Assembly: GCF_947501165.1 (NCBI RefSeq)
Contig: NZ_CANMUU010000001.1
Coordinates: forward strand, 806,001-870,000
Length of the DNA: 64,000 nt
Origin: an uncultured Allomuricauda sp.
GTDB taxonomy: Bacteria > Bacteroidota > Bacteroidia > Flavobacteriales > Flavobacteriaceae
Direction of reading: 5' to 3'
Shown: positions 49,896 to 57,833 of the stretch, in pieces
How the letters are laid out: every line of letters begins with the position of its first letter
Position numbering within the stretch: the stretch's first letter is position 1
The notes under the pieces: generated by a model
Database searches by the model: none
The model's input: the letters and a program-made list of their open reading frames with translations, nothing else
Told to the model about the DNA's origin: nothing
Translations under genes and position numbers: made by a program

Positions 49896-50258
49896 TTGCA
49901 AGTGGGAAGCATTAGTCTTAATAACATCCGTGTCCATGCCAATCATGGTTGCCTTAGGGAAGAAGGGCTTATAGGAAGTGATTATCGAGTTGATATGGTA
50001 GTCTGGGCCAACCTGAAAAAGCCTTCTCTTTCTGATAAACTTTCTGAAACCGTAGATTATGTTCATCTGAACAATATTGTTAAGGAAGAAATGGCCATCC
50101 GTTCGAAACTTTTAGAACATGTTGCCCAAAGAATCTCAACTCGTATTTTAAATGAGTTGCCGTTAGTTGATAAGGTCGAAATATCGGTCTCTAAAATAAA
50201 CCCACCTATCGGAGGCGACGTGGAGAGTGTTTCGGTAAAAATTGAGAATACTCGTTGA
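49896..50258 (+). CDS. folB: Dihydroneopterin aldolase
   Basis: A 120-residue enzyme of tetrahydrofolate synthesis that splits 7,8-dihydroneopterin to 6-hydroxymethyl-dihydropterin and glycolaldehyde. The motifs IRVHANHGCLREEG, TVDYVHL and the C-terminal SKINPPIGG match FolB. No ATG is available: TTG 49896 or GTG 49902 (GSISLNNIRV) must start the protein. It is 32 nt after sprF on the same strand and is followed by two tRNA genes. Confidence 0.92.
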   Translation: MQVGSISLNNIRVHANHGCLREEGLIGSDYRVDMVVWANLKKPSLSDKLSETVDYVHLNNIVKEEMAIRSKLLEHVAQRISTRILNELPLVDKVEISVSKINPPIGGDVESVSVKIENTR

Positions 50259-50298
50259 AATGCTTCCCTAAGTAACTCAATAATAATTAAGATTTTAA

Positions 50299-50306
50299 TA
50301 ATTTCG
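50299..50306 (+). promoter_or_regulatory. Promoter-like element before the atypical tRNA-Cys
   Basis: TAATTTCG differs from TAnnTTTG at one base. It ends 8 nt before the first tRNA-Cys, nearly the same spacing as the exact match before the second tRNA-Cys (9 nt). Confidence 0.35.
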
Positions 50307-50314
50307 CTACTTAA

Positions 50315-50386
50315 GGCATTGTGGTCGAATTGGATAGACGAAATCTCGCAAAGGTTTTTATGGTGGTTCGAGTCCACCCGATGCCT
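50315..50386 (+). tRNA. tRNA-Cys(GCA)-like gene with C33 in the anticodon loop
   Basis: A full cloverleaf can be drawn. Acceptor GGCATTG/CGATGCC has one T-G wobble. D-stem GTC/GAC has a GG-containing loop. Anticodon stem AAATC/GGTTT carries loop TCGCAAA. T-stem GGTGG/CCACC has loop TTCGAGT, with discriminator T. The anticodon is GCA, but the base before it is C instead of the near-invariant U33. No CCA is encoded. It resembles the standard tRNA-Cys 87 nt downstream in the acceptor stem but differs in the D, anticodon and T stems. It may be a functional variant, a tRNA-like RNA or a decaying copy. Confidence 0.7.
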
Positions 50387-50456
50387 CTAGGTCGTTTACT
50401 CCGGTGAAAGCTTACATTTAGGACATTTTGTATCTTAAAGATTCGTAAAATATTTT

Positions 50457-50464
50457 TAGCTTTG
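50457..50464 (+). promoter_or_regulatory. Bacteroidota -7 promoter element for tRNA-Cys
   Basis: TAGCTTTG matches TAnnTTTG exactly and ends 9 nt before the tRNA 5' end, so this tRNA probably has its own start site. Confidence 0.5.
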
Positions 50465-50473
50465 CCAACCATT

Positions 50474-50544
50474 GGCATCGTGGCCGAGTGGCTAGGCACA
50501 GCTCTGCAAAAGCTTGTACAGCGGTTCGAATCCGCTCGATGCCT
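50474..50544 (+). tRNA. tRNA-Cys (GCA anticodon)
   Basis: Acceptor GGCATCG pairs perfectly with CGATGCC, discriminator T. The anticodon loop is CTGCAAA (U33, anticodon GCA); its stem is CAGCT/AGCTT with the outermost pair (27-43) mismatched. The T-arm is AGCGG-TTCGAAT-CCGCT. The 3' CCA is not encoded. A strong terminator follows immediately. Confidence 0.95.
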
Positions 50545-50546
50545 CT

Positions 50547-50575
50547 AAAAAGCCGGTTTTGAACCGGCTTTTTTT
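50547..50575. terminator. Bidirectional intrinsic terminator after tRNA-Cys
   Basis: AAAAAGCCGGTT (50547-50558), TTG loop and AACCGGCTTTTT (50562-50573) form a perfect 12-bp hairpin. It ends the tRNA transcript and, from the other strand, the LysE gene, whose stop codon (50574-50576) lies in the T-run. Confidence 0.92.
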
Positions 50576-51236
50576 ATTCCCTTATATGTTCCAATCCTTC
50601 TTTAATGTTGAATTTATCCTTTGGAAGAAAGCCTTTACTTATCAAAACAATTCCACAAACCATTAAAATAACGCCTAATCCTTTTTTTAAGAGGACTATT
50701 CGTTCTTCCGTAAGATAGCGCTTCAATTGTTTTGCCAATAAGATTTTAATTAAATCTGTACTGAAGTAGGTTACTAGGACAGTACCAAAAAAGATGGCCA
50801 TTCGATTGGCATCATTGTCCAAACTTGGTCCAACTATCACCATCATACCCAACCAAAATGCCAACACCCCAATATTGATAAAATTCAACAGAAACCCCTT
50901 TACCATCAATCCGAGATACGTACCTTTCTTAATTTTAAGTCCTGGTTTTTTCTTAGTTTCTTTTCGTACAAATATGACAATACCGTAAACCAGCATAATC
51001 ATCCCTCCAAATACAAACAGTCCAGGTTGGTTGCTTAAATTCTCCAATAATTGAAAACTACTGAAATAGGCAATGAGCAAGAATACAATATCGGCGACTA
51101 TAACACCAATATCAAAGCTTAGTGCCGCTCTAAAACCTTTTGTGGCACTTGTTTCCAAGAGCACAAAAAAAACAGGTCCTATTACAAAACTCAGGAAAAA
51201 ACCTAAAGGAATCGCTGTTTGAATATCCTCAACCAT
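50574..51236 (-). CDS. LysE family amino-acid exporter
   Basis: A protein of about 220 residues with six predicted membrane helices. The N-terminal PLGFFLSFVIGPVFFVLLE matches the LysE/RhtB pattern, in which a GPxxxxV motif lies in the first helix. Such proteins export amino acids or related small molecules. I choose ATG 51236; a GTG at 51245 overlaps the upstream stop as GTGA. Either way it is coupled to the head-GIN gene. Substrate is unknown. Confidence 0.88.
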   Translation of the reverse strand: MVEDIQTAIPLGFFLSFVIGPVFFVLLETSATKGFRAALSFDIGVIVADIVFLLIAYFSSFQLLENLSNQPGLFVFGGMIMLVYGIVIFVRKETKKKPGLKIKKGTYLGLMVKGFLLNFINIGVLAFWLGMMVIVGPSLDNDANRMAIFFGTVLVTYFSTDLIKILLAKQLKRYLTEERIVLLKKGLGVILMVCGIVLISKGFLPKDKFNIKEGLEHIRE

Positions 51237-51241
51237 CCTGA

Positions 51242-51919
51242 TCACATTCTTTTTATTTTACCGCCAAATACGGTTTTCTCATCCATCTTTGATGGGTCTC
51301 CGTACACTTCAACCTCACCACCAGCCTTAACGGTTGCTTTAACATATTCCGTCGCATAAATACTTCCTCTTCCTCCAGCATTTACAGAAATGGTAGTAAA
51401 CTCAGTTTTAAATTCTTTCCCGTTGTAACTGCCCCCAGTATTAATAATTATATCCTGATTTTTAGAGAAACCTTTTGTAATAACATCCCCTCCAGTTACT
51501 GACTTTATCAAAAGTTGTTCCACTTGACAACCAATCTCCAGCTCTCCTCCCTCTTGTGCCTTCAGCTCAAGTACATTTTGTTCAAATGTTTCTCCTGAAG
51601 ATATCCTTGCATCTTCATTTGTATCCAACACCTTTAACTCTCCAGAATAATAAAGATCCACAAAGGTTCTATACCCACTAAATATTTTGTCAATTTCCAT
51701 GCGAAGTTTCAAAACCCCTCCGTTGTTAACAATAGCAACTTTATGGGTATTTGCTCCTTTAATTACCGCTTTATCTTCATTGAATTTAATCAGATTAACG
51801 GATAAGCCATCAAAAGCCTTTACCTCTGAAAATGTCTTCAATTCTTTGGTAATGGTTTTTTCTTGGGCCTGCAAACCCAAAATCAATAAAAAGAATAAAA
51901 AACTTTGTATTGTTTTCAT
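51242..51919 (-). CDS. Head-GIN (DUF2807) domain exported protein
   Basis: A 225-residue protein with a signal peptide (MKTIQSFLFFLLILGLQAQ) and a repetitive beta-helix-like body with strands such as FDGLSVNLIKFN, LKAQEGGELEIGCQ and VNAGGRGSIYATEYVKATVKAGGEVEVYG. This is the putative auto-transporter adhesin, head GIN (DUF2807) family, common in Bacteroidota and of unknown role. It lies 32 nt after rnr and is coupled to the LysE gene. Confidence 0.85.
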   Translation of the reverse strand: MKTIQSFLFFLLILGLQAQEKTITKELKTFSEVKAFDGLSVNLIKFNEDKAVIKGANTHKVAIVNNGGVLKLRMEIDKIFSGYRTFVDLYYSGELKVLDTNEDARISSGETFEQNVLELKAQEGGELEIGCQVEQLLIKSVTGGDVITKGFSKNQDIIINTGGSYNGKEFKTEFTTISVNAGGRGSIYATEYVKATVKAGGEVEVYGDPSKMDEKTVFGGKIKRM

Positions 51920-51951
51920 ACGCTGAAAATTAGCGGTTATTCCAACAAATT

Positions 51952-54135
51952 CTATTCTCTTTTTCCAAGAAGAGAAAAATCTAAATGTCTTTTAACTAAA
52001 TCAGTATCCTTAACCATTACCCAAACTTCATCTCCTAATTGATACATTTTTTTTCGCCTTTCACCTACAATGGCATACTGGCGCTCATCAAAAATATAAT
52101 AGTCGTCCTTAATATCTCGAATCCGCACCATTCCTTCACATTTATTCTCTATAATTTCTACATAAATTCCCCATTCCGTAACCCCTGAAATTACACCCAA
52201 AAACTCTTGGTCTTTGTGATTTTCCATAAAACGTATTTGCATATACTTTATGGAATCTCGTTCTGCACTGGCAGCCAATATTTCCATATCTGAAGAGTGT
52301 TTACACTTTTCTTCATAAATCTCGGCCTTTGGTTGCTTCTCCTTATCCAAATAACTTTGAAGAAGCCTATGTACCATTACATCTGGATAGCGTCGGATTG
52401 GTGATGTAAAATGGGTATAATATTCAAAACCTAAACCATAGTGACCTATATTTTCAGTAGTGTAAATCGCTTTGCTCATACTTCGAATGGTCAACGTATC
52501 CACTAAATTTTGTTCTTTTTTCCCTCTTACATCTTTTAAAAGTTGATTTAGAGAACTGTTCAGGCTCTTTTTGTCCTTAAGATTGATGCTATGACCAAAT
52601 CTTGAAATCACTCCATTTAGAGCCAATAACTTTTCTTCGTCCGGTTCATCATGAATTCTATATACAAAGGTCTTTTTCTGCTTTCCAATAAATTCAGCTA
52701 CCTTTCTATTGGCCAACAGCATAAATTCCTCAATAAGCTTATTGGCATCTTTAGATTCTTTAAAATAAACCCCATCCGGCTCATTATCCTTAGTCAGGTT
52801 GAAACGAACTTCTATTTTATCAAACGAAATGGCACCTTCGTCCATGCGCTGTTTTCTCATGATTTTTGCCAAATCGTCAAAAGTCAAGATGGCATCAACT
52901 ACATCACCATCAACTGAATACGAATCTTTTCTAATGGAAATGTCTTTTGGAATGGTACCTGATTTGCTTTCAATAATATGTTGTGCTTCTTCGTATGCAA
53001 AACGTTCGTTGGAATTAATGACCGTTCTCCCGAACCACTGATTGATTAAGTTGGCCTTATCGTCCATTTCAAAAACAGCAGAAAACGTATACTTTTCCTC
53101 ATTGGGTCTAAGCGAACATGCCCTGTTGGATAAAATCTCTGGCAACATCGGAACCACTCTGTCAACCAAATATACAGAGGTGGCCCGTTCATAGGCCTCA
53201 TCATCTAAAACGGTATTTGGCTCCAAATAATGGGATACATCGGCAATATGGATTCCTATTTCAAAGTTTCCATTCTGTAATTTTTGAAAAGAGAGTGCAT
53301 CATCAAAGTCTTTTGCATCTTTCGGATCAATGGTGAAGGTCAATACCTCTCGCATATCTCTCCGTTTTGCAATTTCCTCTTCCTTAATGGAAGTATCCAG
53401 TTTGTTGGCATATTGTTCTACTTCGTACGGAAATTCATAAGGCAATCCATACTCCGCTAGAATGGCGTGAATCTCGGTTTGATGTTCTCCAGGCTTTCCT
53501 AAAACTTCCATTACTACTCCAAAAGGAGAATCTGCATCTTCAGGCCAATTTTCAAGATTCACCAATACCTTATCTCCATGTTCCGCCTTTTTCAGTTTAT
53601 CAATGGGAATAAAAATATCCGTGTACATTTTCGGGTCCGTAGGACGTACAAAAGCAAAGGTTTTTTGTTTGTCAACTATACCCACATAGCTACTCTTCTT
53701 TCGTTCCAAGACTTTGGAAATCTCTCCTTCAGGTTTCTTTCCATTACGTTTTGGTTTTAGAAAAACTTCTACAACATCTCCATGAAATGCTTTGTTCAGC
53801 CTATTGAAGGGGACAAAGATGTCCTGCTCCATATCTTCTACAATTACATAGGCGTTGCCACTACTGGTCACATCAATTTTTCCAGTAAAACATGTATTCA
53901 AACTAGGTTTTTTCTGGAACTTGCCACGCTCTACCTCAACTATTCTTTCACTGGCGCGCAGTTGCCCCAAACGTTTAATCAAATCGTTACGATCTCGAGT
54001 TTCTTCAATACCTAGTTTGGATGCTATTTGTTTATAGTTGAAACTTTTGGAAGGTTCTTTTTCTAAAATTGTAAAAATACCTTTGGTTATTTCATTCTTC
54101 CTCTGGCTTCTCGCTCTTTTCTTTTTTTTCGACAT
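51952..54135 (-). CDS. rnr: Ribonuclease R
   Basis: A 727-residue 3'-5' exoribonuclease. Order: N-terminal winged-helix/OB part with cold-shock folds (GKIDVTSSGNAYVIVEDMEQDIFVP), catalytic RNB domain with TIDPKDAKDFDDALSF carrying the metal-binding aspartates, and a C-terminal S1 domain (GVISGVTEWGIYVEIIENKCEG). The N-terminus is strongly basic (SKKKKRARSQRKNEIT). It degrades structured RNA in the cytosol. Its start faces the AT-rich candidate origin. Confidence 0.97.
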   Translation of the reverse strand: MSKKKKRARSQRKNEITKGIFTILEKEPSKSFNYKQIASKLGIEETRDRNDLIKRLGQLRASERIVEVERGKFQKKPSLNTCFTGKIDVTSSGNAYVIVEDMEQDIFVPFNRLNKAFHGDVVEVFLKPKRNGKKPEGEISKVLERKKSSYVGIVDKQKTFAFVRPTDPKMYTDIFIPIDKLKKAEHGDKVLVNLENWPEDADSPFGVVMEVLGKPGEHQTEIHAILAEYGLPYEFPYEVEQYANKLDTSIKEEEIAKRRDMREVLTFTIDPKDAKDFDDALSFQKLQNGNFEIGIHIADVSHYLEPNTVLDDEAYERATSVYLVDRVVPMLPEILSNRACSLRPNEEKYTFSAVFEMDDKANLINQWFGRTVINSNERFAYEEAQHIIESKSGTIPKDISIRKDSYSVDGDVVDAILTFDDLAKIMRKQRMDEGAISFDKIEVRFNLTKDNEPDGVYFKESKDANKLIEEFMLLANRKVAEFIGKQKKTFVYRIHDEPDEEKLLALNGVISRFGHSINLKDKKSLNSSLNQLLKDVRGKKEQNLVDTLTIRSMSKAIYTTENIGHYGLGFEYYTHFTSPIRRYPDVMVHRLLQSYLDKEKQPKAEIYEEKCKHSSDMEILAASAERDSIKYMQIRFMENHKDQEFLGVISGVTEWGIYVEIIENKCEGMVRIRDIKDDYYIFDERQYAIVGERRKKMYQLGDEVWVMVKDTDLVKRHLDFSLLGKRE

Positions 54136-54729
54136 TAACCATCTTATTTTGTGAAAAATACGAATTATAATCTTTTACGGATGTTCCGTATACTAGGTAG
54201 AACAAAAACAACATCTTTTATTAACATGAAATAGTATTATATTTTCTTTCTTTCTTTAAAAATTAAAAAAATGTTGGTTATGATAGTATGTTAAAATGTG
54301 GAATATGTATTTTAAAGAAAGCTTGCTTTCAACAGATGAATATTTTTATCCACAATCTTTCCAAGGGTAATAAAATTTAAAATCAATGAGTTAGGTTTTT
54401 TCTTCACGACTATTAATAAAATATATCAACATTGATTTATTGAAAATTAAAAATTGATTTAATGTTAATTACTCCATGTTTTGTATTGAAATATGTTGAT
54501 TAAATATTAATGGAATATTACCAAAAGTTTACGAAGGTTTTCGTAATGGAAATAAATCAAGTAAAAACAAAATTTAATTTCTTGTAGTTTTCTTCAAAAG
54601 ATCAACAAATAGATGATTATTGAAAAGACTTGTTTATGAGGTGATTACAAATAGTGAAAAAGTTTTATCAACATCGTGCATAGAAAAGAATTGTACCTTT
54701 GATTTTAGTACCATTAAACTAAACATGTC
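54136..54729. other. AT-rich intergenic region with DnaA-box-like sites: candidate oriC
   Basis: A 594-nt gap between divergent rnr and rpiB, the longest in the window and visibly its most AT-rich stretch. A perfect DnaA box TTATCCACA is at 54346-54354. Close relatives are TTATCAACA (54665-54673), ATATCAACA (54423-54431), TAATCAACA on the minus strand (54494-54502) and AGATCAACA (54599-54607). No open frame is evident. The layout of an AT-rich element with several boxes is that of a bacterial replication origin. dnaA is not adjacent. The rpiB promoter lies at its right end. Confidence 0.6.
54694..54701 (+). promoter_or_regulatory. Bacteroidota -7 promoter element for rpiB
   Basis: TACCTTTG matches TAnnTTTG exactly, 28 nt before the rpiB ATG at 54730 and directly after the last DnaA-box-like site. 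Confidence 0.55.
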
Positions 54730-55161
54730 ATGAAAATCGCTATAGGAAATGACCATGCCGGAACGGAATACAAACTCGCCATTGTAGGTCTTTTAAAATC
54801 AAAAGATATTGAGGTTGTAAACTATGGAACAGACGGAACAGACAGTGTAGATTATCCTGATTTTACACATCCTGTGGCTAAGGATGTTGAAAATGGGGAA
54901 GTAGATATGGGTATTGTTATATGTGGTTCAGGAAATGGTGCCAGCATGACTATTAACAAACATCAGGGAATTCGAGGGGCGTTATGTTGGAACAAAGAGA
55001 TAGTAGCTTTAGCTAGAGAGCACAATGATGCTAACATATTGAGTCTTCCGGCACGTTTTATTGCATTACCACAAGCTTTGGAAATGGTAGAAACGTTTCT
55101 GAACACGAAATTTGAAGGTGGGAGGCATGAACGCCGAATAGAAAAAATGCCCTGCGTCTAA
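54730..55161 (+). CDS. rpiB: Ribose 5-phosphate isomerase B
   Basis: A 143-residue RpiB/LacA/LacB-family enzyme that interconverts ribose 5-phosphate and ribulose 5-phosphate in the pentose phosphate pathway. The N-terminal GNDHAGTEYK, the active-site Cys in VICGSGNGASMTINK and GIRGALCWN are characteristic. Length is normal. It is the first gene of a plus-strand run (rpiB, CDF transporter, ElaA-like GNAT). Confidence 0.95.
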   Translation: MKIAIGNDHAGTEYKLAIVGLLKSKDIEVVNYGTDGTDSVDYPDFTHPVAKDVENGEVDMGIVICGSGNGASMTINKHQGIRGALCWNKEIVALAREHNDANILSLPARFIALPQALEMVETFLNTKFEGGRHERRIEKMPCV

Positions 55162-55173
55162 TAAAATTTAATT

Positions 55174-56094
55174 GTGGGCCATCACCATCACCATCATGGC
55201 CACGAACACGGCCACACTGATTTAAAAGGGAGAAACCTTCTCCTTTCCATTCTACTTAATGTAGGTATTACCGCAGCACAGGTTATTGGTGGTATCATTT
55301 CCGGGAGTTTGGCTCTATTGTCAGATGCCCTTCACAATTTTAGTGATGTACTGTCCCTTGTCATAAGTTTTATAGCCACGAAGTTGGCAAAACGAAAAGC
55401 CAGTACAGATAGAACTTTTGGATTTAAGCGTGCAGAAATATTAGCTGCGTTCATTAATGCATCCACCTTAGTTATTGTGGCAGTTTTTCTTATGATTGAA
55501 GCCGTAAAACGATTTTGGCAACCTGAAGAAATCGCCTCAAATCTGGTTATAGCAATGTCGTTAATTGGGATTCTTGGCAATGGGTTTAGCGTGCTGCTTT
55601 TAAAAAAGGATTCGAATGAGAACATGAATATGAAAACTGCCTATCTGCATTTATTAACAGATATGATGGCTTCCGTGGCGGTTCTAATTGGTGGAATTCT
55701 AATGAAGTTTTTCCAAATGTATTGGGTAGATGCGGCCTTGACTATGGCTATAGGCATTTATTTGATTTATATGGGGTATTACCTGTTAAAAGAATCTACA
55801 AAAGTGTTGATGCTGTTCACGCCAAAATCCATTGAAGTGCAAGAAATTGTGAATTCTATTTGTGAATTGGATGCGGTAAAGAATGTGCACCATGTGCATA
55901 TTTGGCAATTGAACGAGGAGGAAATCCACATGGAAGCACACATAGATTTTAAAGAAGATATTCGGCTTTCGGAGTTTGATAAAGTTCTGGAACGCATAGA
56001 AAAACACGTACACCAAAGCCATGGCATAAACCATGTGAACATACAACCGGAATATGACAAATGTGATTCCAAAAACATCATAGTACAGGACTAA
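55174..56094 (+). CDS. Cation diffusion facilitator (zinc-type) transporter
   Basis: A 306-residue CDF protein with six membrane helices. GTG 55174 is the only plausible start (an in-frame stop lies 12 nt up). The N-terminus is MGHHHHHHGHEHGHTD, a natural histidine cluster, probably for binding zinc. Metal-site motifs SDALHNFSD in helix 2 and HLLTDMMAS in helix 5 match zinc/cadmium exporters of the CzcD/ZitB kind. A cytosolic C-terminal domain with HHVHIWQLNEEEIHMEAHID follows. It exports Zn2+ or similar from the cytosol. The stop overlaps the next start by 1 nt. Confidence 0.93.
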   Translation: MGHHHHHHGHEHGHTDLKGRNLLLSILLNVGITAAQVIGGIISGSLALLSDALHNFSDVLSLVISFIATKLAKRKASTDRTFGFKRAEILAAFINASTLVIVAVFLMIEAVKRFWQPEEIASNLVIAMSLIGILGNGFSVLLLKKDSNENMNMKTAYLHLLTDMMASVAVLIGGILMKFFQMYWVDAALTMAIGIYLIYMGYYLLKESTKVLMLFTPKSIEVQEIVNSICELDAVKNVHHVHIWQLNEEEIHMEAHIDFKEDIRLSEFDKVLERIEKHVHQSHGINHVNIQPEYDKCDSKNIIVQD

Positions 56095-56537
56095 TGGAAA
56101 TCCACATAAAAACCTTTGAAGAATTGAGCAAGGCAGAACTCTACGCCATTTTGGCCTTACGGTGCGAAGTCTTTGTAGTGGAACAAGAGTGCGCCTATCA
56201 AGATTTGGACTATAAAGACCAAAAAGCCATTCATATACTAGGAAAAAAAGACAATAAAGTAGTGGCCTATACACGAATATTTAAGCCTGGCGATTATTTT
56301 GAAAATACCAGCATTGGACGAGTGGTGGTTGCCCAAAACGCTCGGCAATACGGCTATGGAAAGGACATTATGGAAGCCTCTTTAAAGGAAATAGAAGAGA
56401 ACTTTCCAAACGGAGCTATTGAACTCTCTGCCCAGACCTATTTAACGAAGTTTTATAGAGATTTGGGTTTTATGGAACAAGGCGAAAGCTATCTCGAAGA
56501 TAATATACCACATGTGAGGATGGTGAAAAAAGAATAA
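56094..56537 (+). CDS. ElaA-like GNAT N-acetyltransferase
   Basis: A 147-residue GNAT protein of the ElaA type: ALRCEVFVVEQECAYQDLD, GRVVVAQNARQYGYGKDIM (acetyl-CoA-binding loop Q/RxxGxG) and the ending LEDNIPHVRMVKKE. The substrate is unknown. It shares one base with the stop codon of the CDF gene (TAATG), so they are translationally coupled. A 15-codon remnant resembling its C-terminus lies at 57144-57188. Confidence 0.9.
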   Translation: MEIHIKTFEELSKAELYAILALRCEVFVVEQECAYQDLDYKDQKAIHILGKKDNKVVAYTRIFKPGDYFENTSIGRVVVAQNARQYGYGKDIMEASLKEIEENFPNGAIELSAQTYLTKFYRDLGFMEQGESYLEDNIPHVRMVKKE

Positions 56538-56585
56538 AACAATACTATACTTTATTGCAAGTTGCTTAATGCCAATAATCTCCAA

Positions 56586-57137
56586 ATGAATATCACATTA
56601 AAAACGGAAAGATTGCTAATCCGTCTAGTTTCTTTGAAGGACTTAGAAGAAATACACGAGCTACACTCTTTACCAGAAACGGATAGATTCAACACCTTAG
56701 GCATACCCAGGAACATTGATGAGACCAAGGAAGTTCTCATGGAGTGGACTGATAAAAATAACTCAGGAAAAAACAGGAATTTTACTTTTAAAATAGAAGA
56801 ATTAGAAAGTAGGTTATTTGTTGGGCTTATTGCATTGAACTTAGGAGTATCAAAATTTAAAATAGGTGAAGTTTGGTATAAGTTGCACTCTAAGTTTTGG
56901 AATAGAGGTTATGCTACCGAGTCCCTGAGCTGTATTTTAGAGTTTGGTTTTGGGGAACTTAAACTGCATCGTATTGAAGCTGGATGCGCTGTAGAAAATT
57001 TAGGAAGTATGAGGGTCTTGGAAAAAGTAGGCATGACCCAAGAAGGTAGAAAACGAAAAGTACTACCCCTTAAAGACGGTTGGTCTGATAATTTTCATTA
57101 CGCGATTTTAGCAACAGATAAAAAAGAACCTACATGA
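56586..57137 (+). CDS. RimJ/RimL-type GNAT N-acetyltransferase
   Basis: I choose ATG 56586 (MNITLKTERLLIRLVSLKD), the usual start of this family; the frame extends to a TTG at 56562. About 183 residues with TERLLIR, KLHSKFWNRGYATESL (acetyl-CoA loop) and the ending HRIEAGCAVENLGSMRVLEKVGM, which define the Acetyltransf_3 group. RimJ-like enzymes acetylate ribosomal proteins, but most family members act on other substrates. It may have been inserted into the ElaA region (see the remnant directly downstream). Confidence 0.88.
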   Translation: MNITLKTERLLIRLVSLKDLEEIHELHSLPETDRFNTLGIPRNIDETKEVLMEWTDKNNSGKNRNFTFKIEELESRLFVGLIALNLGVSKFKIGEVWYKLHSKFWNRGYATESLSCILEFGFGELKLHRIEAGCAVENLGSMRVLEKVGMTQEGRKRKVLPLKDGWSDNFHYAILATDKKEPT

Positions 57138-57143
57138 GCTAAG

Positions 57144-57188
57144 GATGAAATTCTGCATATTGGGATGGTGAAAAAGGTGGTAAATTAG
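57144..57188 (+). pseudogene. C-terminal remnant of an ElaA-like acetyltransferase
   Basis: Directly after the RimJ-like stop, the same frame reads DEILHIGMVKKVVN then TAG. This resembles the C-terminus of the ElaA-like protein 600 bp upstream (EDNIPHVRMVKKE), with GGATGGTGAAAAA shared at both places. No start or body of a gene is attached. It is best read as the leftover tail of a second ElaA-type gene. Confidence 0.4.
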
Positions 57189-57211
57189 GTATTAACAATG
57201 CATAAGAAAAC

Positions 57212-57634
57212 ATGAAAACAATTACTTGGAAGGTACATTTAAAATCAAGCCCAAAAACAGTTTTCAGTTTTCTTTCTACTTCTGAGGGAAGAGCAAAATT
57301 TTGGGCTGAAAAAGCAACTGAAGAAGACAATATGGTACACTTTGTTTTCCCTAATGGTCAGACGTACAATAGTAGAATTTTGAAATCTGTTCCTAACCAA
57401 AAATTTTACTTGGACTATTTTGAAAGTTTGGTGAGATTTGAATTAGAACCTTTGGATGATGGAGGAACTGATGTTACCTTAATCAATGAAAATGTTCCGG
57501 ATGATGAGTTCAATGAGGTTCATGCAGGATGGGTCTCAGTATTAATGAATTTGAAAGCAGCCGTGGACTTTCAATGTGATTTAAGAAACCATAACCCAAA
57601 GAAGACATGGGATCAAGGATACCTAGACAATTAA
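57212..57634 (+). CDS. SRPBCC (AHSA1/START-like) family protein
   Basis: A 140-residue protein. The N-terminal WKVHLKSSPKTVFSFLSTSEGRAKFWAEKA and the following beta strands with ending helix (WVSVLMNLKAAVDFQCDLR) fit the SRPBCC/AHSA1 fold, which encloses hydrophobic ligands or binds Hsp90 in Aha1. The specific role is unknown. It stands alone between the ElaA-like remnant and the restriction-modification pair. Confidence 0.8.
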   Translation: MKTITWKVHLKSSPKTVFSFLSTSEGRAKFWAEKATEEDNMVHFVFPNGQTYNSRILKSVPNQKFYLDYFESLVRFELEPLDDGGTDVTLINENVPDDEFNEVHAGWVSVLMNLKAAVDFQCDLRNHNPKKTWDQGYLDN

Positions 57635-57833
57635 TACACATCTATCATCTTACTTTGAATTTAAGGAACTAACACGAAGCGGGAAAACAAAATACCTTCT
57701 AACGTACAGGACGCATAAAAATCTCGAATTGTTGATTTTAAGAAATTTGCAGGACAAGAATTATGTGGAAAGATATATCACTGAAAAAATGAAGCAAACC
57801 AAAAAAACTAAACAAATCTCCTTGCCACCCTAA
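57627..57833 (+). pseudogene. Possible coding remnant without a usable start
   Basis: An open frame of 68 codons follows an in-frame TAG at 57624-57626 and ends at TAA 57831-57833. Its translation has protein-like composition (FEFKELTRSGKTKYLL, then a Lys-rich tail), but there is no early ATG; the first is at 57789. The end overlaps the converging putative endonuclease gene by 26 nt. It may be a 5'-truncated fragment or chance. Confidence 0.2.

Noticed and set aside
55174-55215. Hexahistidine codons as a sign of cloning vector contamination
   Set aside because: The His run continues as GHEHGHTD into a normal CDF transporter and follows rpiB in a natural arrangement; such His-rich ends are common in CDF proteins.
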